Shown here piece after piece: positions 1-9,467 of a stretch of 30,635 bases of DNA; position 1 is the first letter of the stretch; each line of letters starts with the position of its first letter. The stretch is from CAZOHG01 sp964579725 (lineage in GTDB: Bacteria > Zhuqueibacterota > JdFR-76 > BMS3Abin05). Made by a program: the position numbers and the translations under genes. A model generated the notes under the pieces. It did no database searches. It saw only the letters and a program-made list of their open reading frames with translations, and was not told the DNA's origin. The stretch covers positions 1-30,635 of the forward strand of contig CAZOHG010000043.1 in NCBI GenBank assembly GCA_964579725.1, read 5' to 3'.

Positions 1-214
1 CGGGCACAGCTAAAGGTTTTTCAATCGATTTAAACCTTCGTGCGAAGATTTGGCATTTTAAAAATCTTGGAAATGATGGTTGAATGGGTGCATATTGGAG
101 CATTTTTCCGTTGCGGACTGTGCGCTAATTGGGCCTTAAAACGATTTTTGGAGCTACGAGGTTGGGCCGAGCTGAAAATCCTTCCGAAAAACGAATGTGT
201 GAGGAGCTTGCGAA

Positions 215-2434
215 ATGAGAGATCGTACCGTTAACGGATTACTTTGGGTCGTGGGTGTTATTCTCTTGTTTTTATTTCCCTTACAGATAGTAAACGCTGC
301 TCTTTTGGCGCAATCGAGCATAACGAAAAGGGAAGACAAAAGAGCTGGGTGGAATACGTCTGCTTCAACTGTCAGTACACGCATCCAACGGATATTAGCC
401 CCTTCAGCCGAAATCGCCGGAGGATGGAAGGGATTGCCAATGAAAGTGTACACCGAAGAGGATTTGGCAAAACGCGACGTGACTTTTCGCGATGTCAGGT
501 GGCTTAAAATGAAAACTACGGACACACCGGTCGAATTGCCCCCATTTGCTTCGTTAGCGGAATGGCAAAAATGGGCGCAAGACCTCCGTCAGCGGATTCT
601 CGTTTCGGCGGGACTCTGGCCAGCCTTGCCCAAAACACCGCTGAACGCCCACATTTTCGGACGGATTGAACACCCCGATTACTCAGTGGAAAAAGTGTAT
701 TTTGAAAGTCTCCCTGGATTTTTTGTGACGGGAAATCTGTACCGGCCACGGGGGAAAGCCGGCCCCTTTCCCGCCATTTTAAGTCCCCACGGACACTGGA
801 AAAATGGCCGCCTGGAAAATTCCGAAAAGGCCTCTGTTCCGGGCAGATGCATTCAATTTGCTCGAATGGGAGCGGTGGTTTTTTCTCCCGATATGATTGG
901 GTACGTGGACAGCCGACAAATTTCTCACCGGTTTGCCTCGGACCGTTTCTCTCAGGTTTGGGGGATTAGTCTATTGGGACTTCAACTCTGGGACAACATT
1001 CGGGCATTGGATTTTTTGGAAAGCCTGCCGGACGTGGATTCCACGCGTCTTGGCTGCACGGGTGCCTCAGGTGGCGGGACGCAGACTTTTCTGCTAACGG
1101 CCGTAGACCCGCGGGTAAAGGTGGCGGCACCTGTCAATATGGTGTCGGCTCATTTTCAAGGGGGATGTCTTTGCGAAAATGCTCCCGGGCTTCGTTTGGA
1201 GGAGGCTTCCAATGTGGCGTTTGCCGCTTTGGCGGCACCTCGTCCTCTTCTGTTGGTTTCGGACACCCACGACTGGACGAAAAACACCCCCTGGACAGAA
1301 TATCCCATGATTCGTCGGGTTTACCATCTTTTTGGGGCGGAAGACCACATAAACTACGTTCAATTTGATTTCCCTCACAATTACAACAAGCCCAGTCGCG
1401 AAGCCGTCTACACATGGTTTAATAGATGGTTGTTCAAAAAGGCGCGCGGAGAAAAGGTAACGGAGGATCCCTTTCAGGTTGAGCCGCAAAAGGACTTGCA
1501 TGTTTTTCCCAACGGCAATCCGCCCGGACACTTGGACGAAGATCGATTGAAAACCCTGTGGCGGAAATGGGTGCTGCGGCAACTCAGAGAGCTCTGGCCA
1601 CAGGACAAAGCCGGTTGGGCTCACTTTCGAGACATTTACGGCACTGCTTACCGGCATGTGCTGGCCGCGCAAGTGCCGGCGCACGTGGTCAGCCGAAAAG
1701 TCGGGAGCGTCCGCAAGGAAGGTCTTCGAGTGGACAAGCTGCTGATTTCGCGAGAAGGACAATTGGATTGGACGCCAGCGCTCTATTTGCAGCTCGACCA
1801 GGCCAATTCCGCTGGCGTTTTGGTTATTTCGGGGAAGGGCAAATCCGCTTTATTTGAACCCGGAACCGCCAGAATCAAATCGTGGGTCTTGCGGCTGCTC
1901 AAGAGCGGGCATTCCGTTTTGGCAATTGACCCGTTCGCTGTTGGAGAGCACAAACTTTTACCGGGGACAAAAACACAGAGGCAGCGTCAGTTTAAGTTTT
2001 TCACGACCTTCAATCGTACGGTCACACAGGAACAGGTTCAGGACGTGTTGACCGCCTTAGCATTTTTTCGAAAAAATCTTCGGCGTTCTTCGGTTTGTCT
2101 GCTTGGAATGGACCAGGGCGGGGCGATTGCCCTTCTTGCGGCGGGCCTGAGCGAAAAGTTTCAAAAAATCCTCATCGACGCACAATTTTTACGCGCCAAT
2201 CAGGATTCCGTCTTGTTAAAATATTTTGTGCCCGGTTTGGGGCGAATCGGTGGTTTCACCACCGCGGCAGCTTTGGCTTCCCCCCAAAAGTTGACCCTAT
2301 TTTGCCCTTTACGGCCGCCCTGGTTCAATGTGAAAAGAGTGGCCGAAATTTACAGAATTCTGAACGAAAAACAATCCTTTCGATTTATTCCTCATCGGAT
2401 TCGTCTAACGGAAGCCCTGAAAAACTGGCCTTAG
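215..2434 (+). CDS. Exported acetyl-xylan-esterase-like alpha/beta hydrolase, tandem hydrolase domains
   Basis: Predicted secreted or membrane-tethered hydrolase of 739 residues. The ATG has GAGGAG about 10 bases upstream, and residues 7-29 form a hydrophobic signal segment. Residues about 160-410 are an alpha/beta hydrolase related to the acetyl-xylan-esterase/Abhydrolase_7 group, with an HGH oxyanion-type loop near 192-194, the nucleophile elbow GASGG with Ser285, a candidate acid at Asp350/353 and a candidate His388. Residues about 540-720 look like a second alpha/beta hydrolase fold, but its elbow reads GMDQG, so Asp633 stands where Ser is expected and this half is probably inactive. Related proteins deacetylate plant polysaccharides or cleave other esters; the substrate here cannot be told. 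It appears to be a single-gene unit. Fold assignment is fairly sure, substrate unknown. Confidence 0.8.
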   Translation: MRDRTVNGLLWVVGVILLFLFPLQIVNAALLAQSSITKREDKRAGWNTSASTVSTRIQRILAPSAEIAGGWKGLPMKVYTEEDLAKRDVTFRDVRWLKMKTTDTPVELPPFASLAEWQKWAQDLRQRILVSAGLWPALPKTPLNAHIFGRIEHPDYSVEKVYFESLPGFFVTGNLYRPRGKAGPFPAILSPHGHWKNGRLENSEKASVPGRCIQFARMGAVVFSPDMIGYVDSRQISHRFASDRFSQVWGISLLGLQLWDNIRALDFLESLPDVDSTRLGCTGASGGGTQTFLLTAVDPRVKVAAPVNMVSAHFQGGCLCENAPGLRLEEASNVAFAALAAPRPLLLVSDTHDWTKNTPWTEYPMIRRVYHLFGAEDHINYVQFDFPHNYNKPSREAVYTWFNRWLFKKARGEKVTEDPFQVEPQKDLHVFPNGNPPGHLDEDRLKTLWRKWVLRQLRELWPQDKAGWAHFRDIYGTAYRHVLAAQVPAHVVSRKVGSVRKEGLRVDKLLISREGQLDWTPALYLQLDQANSAGVLVISGKGKSALFEPGTARIKSWVLRLLKSGHSVLAIDPFAVGEHKLLPGTKTQRQRQFKFFTTFNRTVTQEQVQDVLTALAFFRKNLRRSSVCLLGMDQGGAIALLAAGLSEKFQKILIDAQFLRANQDSVLLKYFVPGLGRIGGFTTAAALASPQKLTLFCPLRPPWFNVKRVAEIYRILNEKQSFRFIPHRIRLTEALKNWP

Positions 2435-2548
2435 AAAAGCAAGGCTTAGCGAAACATTTCATTTTTCTGTCAAGCCCTCAGCACGTGTCACAGTCGGGCA
2501 AACAGAACAGCGACACAAAACCTGCCCTTTTATTTGTGGGAAAAATAG

Positions 2549-2603
2549 GCAAATATCCTCAAAATATTTGCATTTGACAAAAATTATTGTTAAACAATAT
2601 GGC
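2549..2603 (+). promoter_or_regulatory. Candidate promoter with two inverted repeats (operator-like)
   Basis: A consensus -35 box TTGACA (2574-2579) is followed after 18 bases by TATGGC (2598-2603), upstream of the secreted protein at 2713. GCAAATAT (2549-2556) and ATATTTGC (2564-2571) form an 8-bp inverted repeat with a 7-base centre just before the -35. A second perfect palindrome, TATTGTT-A-AACAATA (2585-2599), fills the spacer. This arrangement suits a repressor or activator site, but no regulator can be named. Confidence 0.4.
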
Positions 2604-2712
2604 AAGCTCTAGCGAATAAATAATATTCTAAATAATTTGCCTCATTTTGTCGATATATTTTTATGACATTGGATTCTTAACGAACAATAATCTTAGAACA
2701 GAAAGGGTAGTT

Positions 2713-3528
2713 ATGCGCAAAAATTTAGGTCGAACTGTTTTTGGATGGTTGGTTGGCTTTTTCTTTGCTATTCTGGTTATTTCCATCGGAAAAACGGGTA
2801 ACCTGTTTGCTCAATCGTTTGGTGTCAACCTGCTGGTCAATCCCGACGCCGAAACGGGGTCAATGGAAGGCTGGGTGGACCCGGACAATATTTGGGGAGC
2901 GGACGCCCCGGTGACGCCCCACGGCGGGAATTACCTTTTTTGGCCCTCGCGCGGCGCAACTGCCTACACGAAGGTTTACCAGGATGTCAACGTGACGCCA
3001 TTTGCAGCCACAATCGACGCCGGACAGGCCTACTGTACGCTTTCCGGCTGGATGGCTAATTGGGATCAGTACCCGCACGACCGGGCCACACTGGCCATTC
3101 AAGCGCTGGACGCTTCCGGAAATGAGCTGTTTTACGGAAGCCGAAGCCACCGTAGTCCAACCTGGGGATTTTACGAAATGACTAACCAAATTCCTCCCGG
3201 AACGCGAACGCTGCGCGTCTATTTGATTGCCACGCGCTTTGTTGGGACGGACGACGACGGCTATTTTGATGATCTTTCCCTACTTGTTACCAACACGGCA
3301 CCTACCGTGGTTGTAACCGTTTCTTCCGTCAGCGGAGCCACGAGCGTGGCCGTGGACAGCACCTTGCAGCTACAGGCTCAAACAACAGGCGCTACCGACG
3401 CGGGTTACACCTGGAGTTCGTCTTTTGAAGCGGTTGCAACAGTGGATTCCACCGGTTTGGTCACGGCTCACCAGCCGGGTAACGTCACTGTTCAGGCGAT
3501 GGGGAAAAGTTCACAGGTCATGGGGTAA
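2713..3528 (+). CDS. Secreted CBM-like/Big2 protein, N-terminal part (ends at in-frame TAA)
   Basis: The ATG at 2713 follows AGAAAGGG and begins a signal peptide (hydrophobic residues about 8-30, ending near LFAQS). An earlier in-frame start would only place charged residues in front of it. Residues about 37-200 look like a beta-sandwich of carbohydrate-binding type (NLLVNPDAE...GWVD...YFDDLSLL). Residues about 205-270 are a bacterial Ig-like (Big2) domain with the typical WSSS...VATVDSTGLVTA pattern. The frame stops at TAA 3526-3528 inside what should be the last strand of the Big2 domain. The same frame continues without a gap in 3529-4143, so this is best read as the front of one broken gene encoding about 476 residues. 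The truncated product could still be exported but would lack its sorting domain. Confidence 0.75.
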   Translation: MRKNLGRTVFGWLVGFFFAILVISIGKTGNLFAQSFGVNLLVNPDAETGSMEGWVDPDNIWGADAPVTPHGGNYLFWPSRGATAYTKVYQDVNVTPFAATIDAGQAYCTLSGWMANWDQYPHDRATLAIQALDASGNELFYGSRSHRSPTWGFYEMTNQIPPGTRTLRVYLIATRFVGTDDDGYFDDLSLLVTNTAPTVVVTVSSVSGATSVAVDSTLQLQAQTTGATDAGYTWSSSFEAVATVDSTGLVTAHQPGNVTVQAMGKSSQVMG

Positions 3529-4143
3529 GTACGGCTGGTGGTTTACGCACATAACAGCGTGATTTTTGTTTCGCCCGCGAGCGGAGAAAGCTGGTTGGCC
3601 GGAAGCGAACAGACCATTTCCTGGCAGGTGAAAGGTACCGTGGATTCGGGTACGCTGTACTGGAGTTTTACGGGGGGAAGCGATTGGAACGAAATTGGAC
3701 CCGTGGCGAACCTCTCGAGCGGATCGTTTACCTGGACGGTTCCCGATTCCAGTCGATCGTTGAATGATTGTGTGCTCAAAATGACCTGGAATGAGGGAGA
3801 AGCCACCAGCGCTCCGTTTTCGATTGTGCCTGTTGCGCTTGGGGTGACGGAAGAAAAGGAGACGCATCCCTCAAAAATGTCACTGGCACAAAATTACCCC
3901 AATCCGTTTAATTCGGAAACAGCGATTGTGTATTCGATTCCGCTAAAAATGGGTACGGTTCATGTCAAATTGGATGTTTTCAACCTGATGGGACAAAAGG
4001 TCGCCGCACTTGTAAACGGCGTTCAGAATCCGGGTCAGTACCGGGTGCGATTTGACGCGTCCTGTTTGAAAGCCGGTATTTACGCCTACCGATTAAAAAT
4101 GAACGGGCGGGTACAGGTTCGAAAAATGATTTATTTGAAATGA
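3529..4143 (+). pseudogene. C-terminal part of the interrupted secreted protein, with sorting domain
   Basis: Directly in frame with the preceding open frame after one TAA. It completes the Big2 strand (VRLVVYA), then has an Ig-like segment (VSPASGESWLAGSEQTISW) and ends in a type-A C-terminal secretion-sorting domain: SLAQNYPNPFN, then YSIP, LDVFNLMGQKVAAL and a final KMIYLK. In Bacteroidota and related phyla such domains direct export by the type IX system and attachment to the surface. The only nearby independent start is GTG 3538, with a poorly placed GGGG upstream, and a protein starting there would have no signal peptide. It is therefore probably not expressed alone unless the stop is read through or is a sequence error. 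Confidence 0.7.
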
Positions 4144-4344
4144 TCTTCGAGCAAAATTGGCGAAAAAAACGGGTGACTGATTAGGCTGAGCGAAGCGGGT
4201 GAATGGGACACGCCAACCCGAAAAGGACCTCAAGGAAAGCGCAAAAGCACGGAAGAACGTGTAAACAGAAGTTCAGATTTTTCCTTCGACAGGTTCGATT
4301 TCTCCGCCGTCCGTACTTTGTCAAAATAACAGCCGAACCAAATA

Positions 4345-4386
4345 AAAAAACCTTGTGAAGGATCCGGCCCCTTCGCAAGGTTTTTT
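4345..4386. terminator. Bidirectional intrinsic terminator
   Basis: CCTTGTGAAGG (4351-4361) pairs with CCTTCGCAAGG (4370-4380) with one wobble. A runs precede and T runs follow, so the hairpin works in both directions. It lies between the convergent genes ending at 4143 (+) and 4417 (-). Confidence 0.9.
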
Positions 4387-4416
4387 GGTTCAAGATTTCC
4401 TGCCGGCGACTCTCAA

Positions 4417-6486
4417 TTATTTAAAAACCTGATTTCGTACCATCTTTTTCACATCCCACGGAGCGGGGCCTCCACCCAGATATTTGTGAAACCAGTCCAA
4501 ATGCGCATCGTAGTAGAGCGGCATCGATTTTACGTAGCTGGGCCAGTGGCCGTCATTTTTAAACACGATCAGGCGCGAGGGGACGCCCATTTTCTGCAGC
4601 GCCGTGAAAAATTGCAGACTCTGCGTGTACGGGACGCGGTAATCCCGTTCCCCGGTAATAACCAGCGTCGGGGTTTTGAAATTTGTTACAAAATTGCTGG
4701 GTGACCACTTCTGGTAGAGGTCGGAATTCCAGGGCTGACCGCCCAAATCCCATTCCGGGAACCAGAGTTCCTCCGTGGCGCCGTACATGGAACGGAGGTC
4801 GTACACGCCCATCATCGAAGCAATGGCTTTGAATCGCGTGGTGTGCCCCTGAAGCCACATCATCATGTAGCCGCCGTAGGACCAGCCCATGACCCCCATT
4901 CGGTTGGCGTCCACCCAGGGGATTTTGGCGAGGGAATCGGCCACGTCCATCACGTCCTCGTACACCTTCCCGCCCCAATCCTTGGAAATTTCGGCCGTGT
5001 ACGCCTGACCGTACCCCGTGGAGCCGTGGGGATTCGGGAACGCCACAATGTAGCCGGCACCCGGGTACACCTGCCAGTCGCCGCGGAACGCATCCGCCCA
5101 CTGACCCTGCGGGCCGCCGTGGACATTCAAAATCAGGGGGTATTTTTTGTGAGGATCGAAATTGTGCGGCGTGACAATGAAGGTGTGTACCGGAATGCCG
5201 TCCGCACCGGGAATCCAGCGTTCCTGTACGGGACGAATGTCCACCGAATCCTCAATCGCCTTGTTGAAAAAAGTCAATCGTTTGGGGGATTTGCCGTTGG
5301 TTTGTATCCGCCAGATTTCCGTGGGGTCTTGCACAGCCCGCCGGCTGACGGCCACCCATTTTCCGTTGGGTGAGACGTCAAAGGCATTAATGGTTTTCAA
5401 ATCGGCTACCAGACGAATTCGATTGTCTTTCAGGCGCACATTGTACAGCGGGAAATGACCTTTCACCTCACCGATGAAATAAATACTTTTGGAATCGGGC
5501 GCCCACTGGAAGTCGTCCACCCAATTGTCGAAAGATTCCGTCAGAATGCGCTTCCGGCCGGTTTTGCGGTCGTAAATGGCCAGACGAAATCGGTCGGATT
5601 CGTAGCCCGGGATTTTTTGCATACGGTAGGCGATGTACCGGCCGTCCGGTGAGTAGCGGGGCTGTCCGTCAAAAGCGGGATTGTCCGCCGTAATATTTTT
5701 GGCCTTGCCTCCGATCACCGGCACCAGCCACAAATCCATGTTGGTGGACGATTCGGGGTGGGGCACGCGTTTGGAGGTAAAACAAATTTCCTTCCCGTCC
5801 GGTGAAAAATCGTAATCGGTGACGCCGCTGAGGGAAAACGGGGGAGAGTCCCAATCGCCGGGCGTGGCGTCCGTTATTTTTTCGGATTTCACATCCAAAA
5901 CAAAAATGTGGTTTCGGTGGCCGTCCTTGTAGCGCGTCCAGTGGCGGTAGAAAAGGTGGTCGGCCAAGTGAGCTTGAATGGGTCCCTTTTCCATCGAGTC
6001 TTCGATGGCCTTATTGCAACTGTCCGAGGCACCGCACTCGGGAAAAACCGACGTCTCGAACAGGATTTTTTTGCCGTCGTGCGACCACACCGGGTTGGTG
6101 ACACCGGTCGAAATGTGTGTAAGCTGTTTCGGTTCACCGCCGTTCACCGGAAGCAGCCAGAGCTGCGACCCGTCTTTCCGCGTGGAAATAAACAAAATGG
6201 CCTGGCCGTCCGGTGACCAACGGGGGGCGTAATCCGCGGCGGGATTGTTGGTCATTTGCCGGATGCCGCTGCCGTCGGCATTCATGACGTAAATTTCCGT
6301 GTTGGCTTTCCCTTTGTGCAAGTGGTATGTCGTGACGGTAAAAGCGATTTGTTTCCCGTTCGGTGCAATTTGGGGACTGGAAACGGATTTCAAATGGTAC
6401 AAATCTTCAATGGTAAATGCCTTTTTTTGTGCCATTGCCGGCAAAACCATTGCCAAAATGAATAAGAAAATCCACCCTTTTTTCAT
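4417..6486 (-). CDS. S9 family peptidase (dipeptidyl/acylaminoacyl peptidase type), exported
   Basis: Serine peptidase of 689 residues that likely removes dipeptides or acyl-amino acids from peptides in the periplasm. The start at 6486 is chosen because AGGAGG lies 7 bases upstream and a signal peptide follows (MKKGWIFLFILAMVLPAMAQ); a start 19 codons earlier has neither. Residues about 22-410 are a TolB/beta-propeller region with repeated PDG blocks (APNGKQIAF, SPDGQAILF, SPDGKEICF, SPDGRYIAY). The C-terminal catalytic domain (about 430-680) has GWSYGG with Ser536, Asp615 in GERDYRVP and His647 in NDGHWP, so the triad is complete. It is a single gene transcribed from its own promoter, with a shared terminator. 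Confidence 0.93.
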   Translation of the reverse strand: MKKGWIFLFILAMVLPAMAQKKAFTIEDLYHLKSVSSPQIAPNGKQIAFTVTTYHLHKGKANTEIYVMNADGSGIRQMTNNPAADYAPRWSPDGQAILFISTRKDGSQLWLLPVNGGEPKQLTHISTGVTNPVWSHDGKKILFETSVFPECGASDSCNKAIEDSMEKGPIQAHLADHLFYRHWTRYKDGHRNHIFVLDVKSEKITDATPGDWDSPPFSLSGVTDYDFSPDGKEICFTSKRVPHPESSTNMDLWLVPVIGGKAKNITADNPAFDGQPRYSPDGRYIAYRMQKIPGYESDRFRLAIYDRKTGRKRILTESFDNWVDDFQWAPDSKSIYFIGEVKGHFPLYNVRLKDNRIRLVADLKTINAFDVSPNGKWVAVSRRAVQDPTEIWRIQTNGKSPKRLTFFNKAIEDSVDIRPVQERWIPGADGIPVHTFIVTPHNFDPHKKYPLILNVHGGPQGQWADAFRGDWQVYPGAGYIVAFPNPHGSTGYGQAYTAEISKDWGGKVYEDVMDVADSLAKIPWVDANRMGVMGWSYGGYMMMWLQGHTTRFKAIASMMGVYDLRSMYGATEELWFPEWDLGGQPWNSDLYQKWSPSNFVTNFKTPTLVITGERDYRVPYTQSLQFFTALQKMGVPSRLIVFKNDGHWPSYVKSMPLYYDAHLDWFHKYLGGGPAPWDVKKMVRNQVFK

Positions 6487-6533
6487 CGTACCGCCTCCTG
6501 TATTTTTTAATGTGGATTGGCTTTGCTTTTTCA

Positions 6534-6562
6534 AATGTAGCAAATCGTCTATTTAAATTCAA
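6534..6562 (-). promoter_or_regulatory. Promoter of the S9 peptidase gene
   Basis: On the minus strand TTGAAT (6562-6557) and TACATT (6539-6534) are separated by 17 bases, followed by TG. The gene starts 48 bases downstream. Confidence 0.5.
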
Positions 6563-6813
6563 TAAAAACTCCCGGGAAACCTCAAAAGGGCCAATTTTAG
6601 CGGAAACAGGCTTGGAGGTTCTTTGAGGGCTTTTTCCCAAAGCACGAGCTGCCAAAGAACGGAATTCGGGAATATTTTGCTTCTATTTGCGGTGGGAAAC
6701 GCTGTTTAAAAGTTTTGCCAAACATTTTGTACAACGTTCCGTAGAAAAAGTTAACCGCACGGCGTTGGGCTCCACCATTTTTCGGTGTTTGAAAAAAAGA
6801 ATAGGAGGATGGT
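6563..6813. other. Divergent intergenic region without recognised gene
   Basis: Separates the minus-strand peptidase and its promoter from sppA. No convincing ORF or RNA was seen. TTGTACAA and other short AT-rich palindromes occur near 6724-6740, but no clear sigma-70 promoter for the downstream gene could be placed. AGGAGG at 6803-6808 is the ribosome site of the gene at 6814. Confidence 0.5.
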
Positions 6814-9240
6814 ATGAAGTGGAAAACCTTGTTTGGCTTTGTTCTTTTTTGCTCAATGGCTTTTAATCTTCAGGCTCAAAATTTGCCCGATTACAGCACT
6901 CGAACCTCTTTTCTTTTGGCTCCCGCTTCCACATTCCAATACGGACTTTTGGGGGCGGCCAATCCCGCTTTGCCGGCCTTTATTCCGAAACTGGAAACGC
7001 GGTTTTTGTGGAATCGCGCTCCAGATGCGGGACTTTCCCCCAACCGCTGGGGCATTTTGACGGGCGGACGGGGATTTGGCTTTCAACTTCTCAAGCAAAA
7101 AACAGGAGCGGGTTGGATGTCGGATTACGGCCTCTCGGCCGCTTTCCGACAGGGCTCGTGGGGAGCGGGAGTGGGATTGCACTGGTCGCGCGCCGAAAAA
7201 GGCATTCCGCGCCACGACCGTTTTCTTTCGGTCGGATGGGTTTTTCGCCCCAATCGGTACGCGTCTCTTGGGGCTTCCGGGCATTTTTCGCTGAATGGGA
7301 ACACGCGCGAAGGCGTTTTAGAGGCCGGAGTTCGGCCGCTGGGCACCACGGTTTTCACCCTTTTCGGTGATCTTGCCGTTCGGAATCACCGGAAAATGGA
7401 CGATTCAAACTGGAGCGCCGGTGCAGCTCTGCGCATCTTGCCCGGGATTTACGCCGTGGGGCGCTATTTTGACACAAAAAGCGCCACAGTAGGGATTTCA
7501 ATCAATTTGGGACATCTGGGTGCTGCCGGGCAAACCCATATCTCAGAAAAAGGGGAGTGGACGTCTCAGGATTACATCGTTCGGGTGGGAGGACTTTTGG
7601 AAAATGTGCTGAGCGGGCGCGTTCAGAAAAAACGCCGTTACGTTTCCCTCTGGCCGAAGGGCTCCGTTGTTTACCAAACCTACCAATTCGGGGACAAATC
7701 GGTGCATTCCTTTTTTGATCTTTTGAACACGATTCGAAAATCAGCGACAGACCCGCGGGTGTCGGCCATGGTGCTCAATCTTTCCGATGTGACGGTGCAG
7801 CCTGAAAACGCCTGGGAAATTCGCGAAGCGCTTCGCCGATTTCGGCAGAAAGGCAAAAAAGTCATTATTTTTATGGAAAATGCCGGCATCACCACCTACC
7901 ATTTGGCCAGCGTGGCCGATTGGGTAGTCATGGATCCGCTGGGCTCCCTTGCTCTGGAAGGGCTGGTAATGGGAAGAACATTTTACAAGGGTGCGTTGGA
8001 AAAATTGGGAGTCGGCTTTGACGAATTACGATTTTTCAAGTACAAATCGGCGGTTGAACCTTTTAGCCGAAAAAATATGTCGGAGGCAGACCGCGCCCAG
8101 CGGCAGGCATTTGTAAATGATTGGTACCAACTCATTCGATCGGACGTCTGCCGGTCGCGAAAATTGAAGCCGGAAAAATTCGACGAACTGGTGAATCGGA
8201 ATATGATTTTCCTTGCCGATTCTGCCCGAAAAGCGGGTTTGGTGGACACGTTGGCCCGGTGGACCAATCGGGAAAAGGTGGTGAAGGCTTTGTTGGGGAA
8301 AAAACTTCGTCCTCTTCAGGTGAAAAAACTGATTCCCAACGAAATGGTCTCCAGCGCTTGGGGGCAGCGGCCCCAAATTGCCCTGGTGTACGCGTTGGGT
8401 GATTGCGCCATGAACACCGGCATTCGCGCACGCCGGTTGGAGAAGATTTTTAAAAAGTTGGAGAAAACCAAAAGCGTCAAAGCGGTGGTTTTTCGAGTGG
8501 ATTCCCCTGGGGGCGACGGCATGGCCAGTGACCTGGTAGCGGAAGCCATGAAATCCTGCGCCAAGAAAAAACCGGTGATTGTTTCACAGGGCCAGATCGC
8601 GGGCTCGGGTGGCTATTGGATCAGCATGAACGCCGACACCATTGTGGCCGGCCCGAACACCATCACGGGATCTATCGGTGTGATTGGGGGCTGGCTCTAC
8701 GATAAAGGCTTTTCCGGAAAAATCGGATTTACCGCCGACCACGTAAAGCGCGGTAAGCACGCCGATGTGGGTTTTGGGGTTTCGATTCCCTTCTTGGGGA
8801 TGCTGCCCGAGCGCGATTTGACTAAAGAGGAACGTGGAACGGTAAAACATTTTATGGAGACGGCCTACGGCCTGTTTGTCCAGAAAGTGGCGGCCGGCCG
8901 TTCGTTGCCCGTGGATTCGGTCAAACAAATTGCCCAGGGACATGTGTATTCCGGTGTGGAAGGCAAAAAAATCGGTCTTGTGGACGTGATTGGCGGTGTG
9001 GAAAAGGCTATTCAAATCGCCAAAAAGAAAGCGGGATTTAGACCGAGCGAAAAAGTGAACATTGTAGAAATTCCCAAATACAAAGGGCTGTTTAAATCAC
9101 CGCTGCCGAAATTACCCTTTGCGGGTGTGGGAAGCCGAAATCAGTACCAATGGAATTTCCTGCGAATGGTGGCACAATTTCCGGGAAAGCCGCTTTTTCT
9201 GACGCCTCCGGAGAGTTTGCCTATTTTGCCGCTTCGCTAA
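6814..9240 (+). CDS. sppA: SppA-type signal peptide peptidase (S49) with beta-rich N-terminal extension
   Basis: Serine-lysine protease of 808 residues; family members degrade cleaved signal peptides at the inner-membrane/periplasm face. The start has AGGAGG 5 bases upstream. Residues 1-22 form a signal peptide (ending FNLQAQ). Residues about 23-255 are a glycine/aromatic-rich beta region resembling an outer-membrane-barrel or PorV-like protein and are absent from enterobacterial SppA. Residues about 290-480 form the first S49 repeat with the catalytic Lys411 in KYKSAVEPF. Residues about 530-730 form the second with the nucleophile Ser598 in GSGGYW and the motif FRVDSPGG. Both catalytic residues are present. 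The gene appears monocistronic, with a strong terminator behind it. Confidence 0.92.
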   Translation: MKWKTLFGFVLFCSMAFNLQAQNLPDYSTRTSFLLAPASTFQYGLLGAANPALPAFIPKLETRFLWNRAPDAGLSPNRWGILTGGRGFGFQLLKQKTGAGWMSDYGLSAAFRQGSWGAGVGLHWSRAEKGIPRHDRFLSVGWVFRPNRYASLGASGHFSLNGNTREGVLEAGVRPLGTTVFTLFGDLAVRNHRKMDDSNWSAGAALRILPGIYAVGRYFDTKSATVGISINLGHLGAAGQTHISEKGEWTSQDYIVRVGGLLENVLSGRVQKKRRYVSLWPKGSVVYQTYQFGDKSVHSFFDLLNTIRKSATDPRVSAMVLNLSDVTVQPENAWEIREALRRFRQKGKKVIIFMENAGITTYHLASVADWVVMDPLGSLALEGLVMGRTFYKGALEKLGVGFDELRFFKYKSAVEPFSRKNMSEADRAQRQAFVNDWYQLIRSDVCRSRKLKPEKFDELVNRNMIFLADSARKAGLVDTLARWTNREKVVKALLGKKLRPLQVKKLIPNEMVSSAWGQRPQIALVYALGDCAMNTGIRARRLEKIFKKLEKTKSVKAVVFRVDSPGGDGMASDLVAEAMKSCAKKKPVIVSQGQIAGSGGYWISMNADTIVAGPNTITGSIGVIGGWLYDKGFSGKIGFTADHVKRGKHADVGFGVSIPFLGMLPERDLTKEERGTVKHFMETAYGLFVQKVAAGRSLPVDSVKQIAQGHVYSGVEGKKIGLVDVIGGVEKAIQIAKKKAGFRPSEKVNIVEIPKYKGLFKSPLPKLPFAGVGSRNQYQWNFLRMVAQFPGKPLFLTPPESLPILPLR

Positions 9241-9259
9241 TCGAAGCGTGTGCATTCGA

Positions 9260-9287
9260 GGCGCTCGCCACGGCGGGCGCCTTTTTT
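9260..9287 (+). terminator. Intrinsic terminator of sppA
   Basis: GGCGCTCGCC (9260-9269) and GGCGGGCGCC (9272-9281) form a 10-bp stem with one wobble pair and a two-base gap, followed by six T. It lies 20 bases after the sppA stop. Confidence 0.9.
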
Positions 9288-9467
9288 GGAGGTGGACACC
9301 CCGTGCCTGAAAAGCATTGACTCTAATTTTCGACTGTCGTACATTTAAGGTACCGTGCAAAAAATAAAACAATGCCCTCGTCCAAAATTGCGGAATGGAT
9401 TTGGCGGCCCGCCGTTTCCGTATTTTCATTCTCCAAAAGGCAAAATGTTTTGCTTTGTTCACGGCGT

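Noticed and set aside
40..234. 64-codon frame at the left edge
   Set aside because: No ribosome site, odd composition, overlaps the start of the esterase gene; treated as noncoding leader.
1094..1762. Minus-strand open frame of 222 codons
   Set aside because: Antisense to the esterase catalytic domain.
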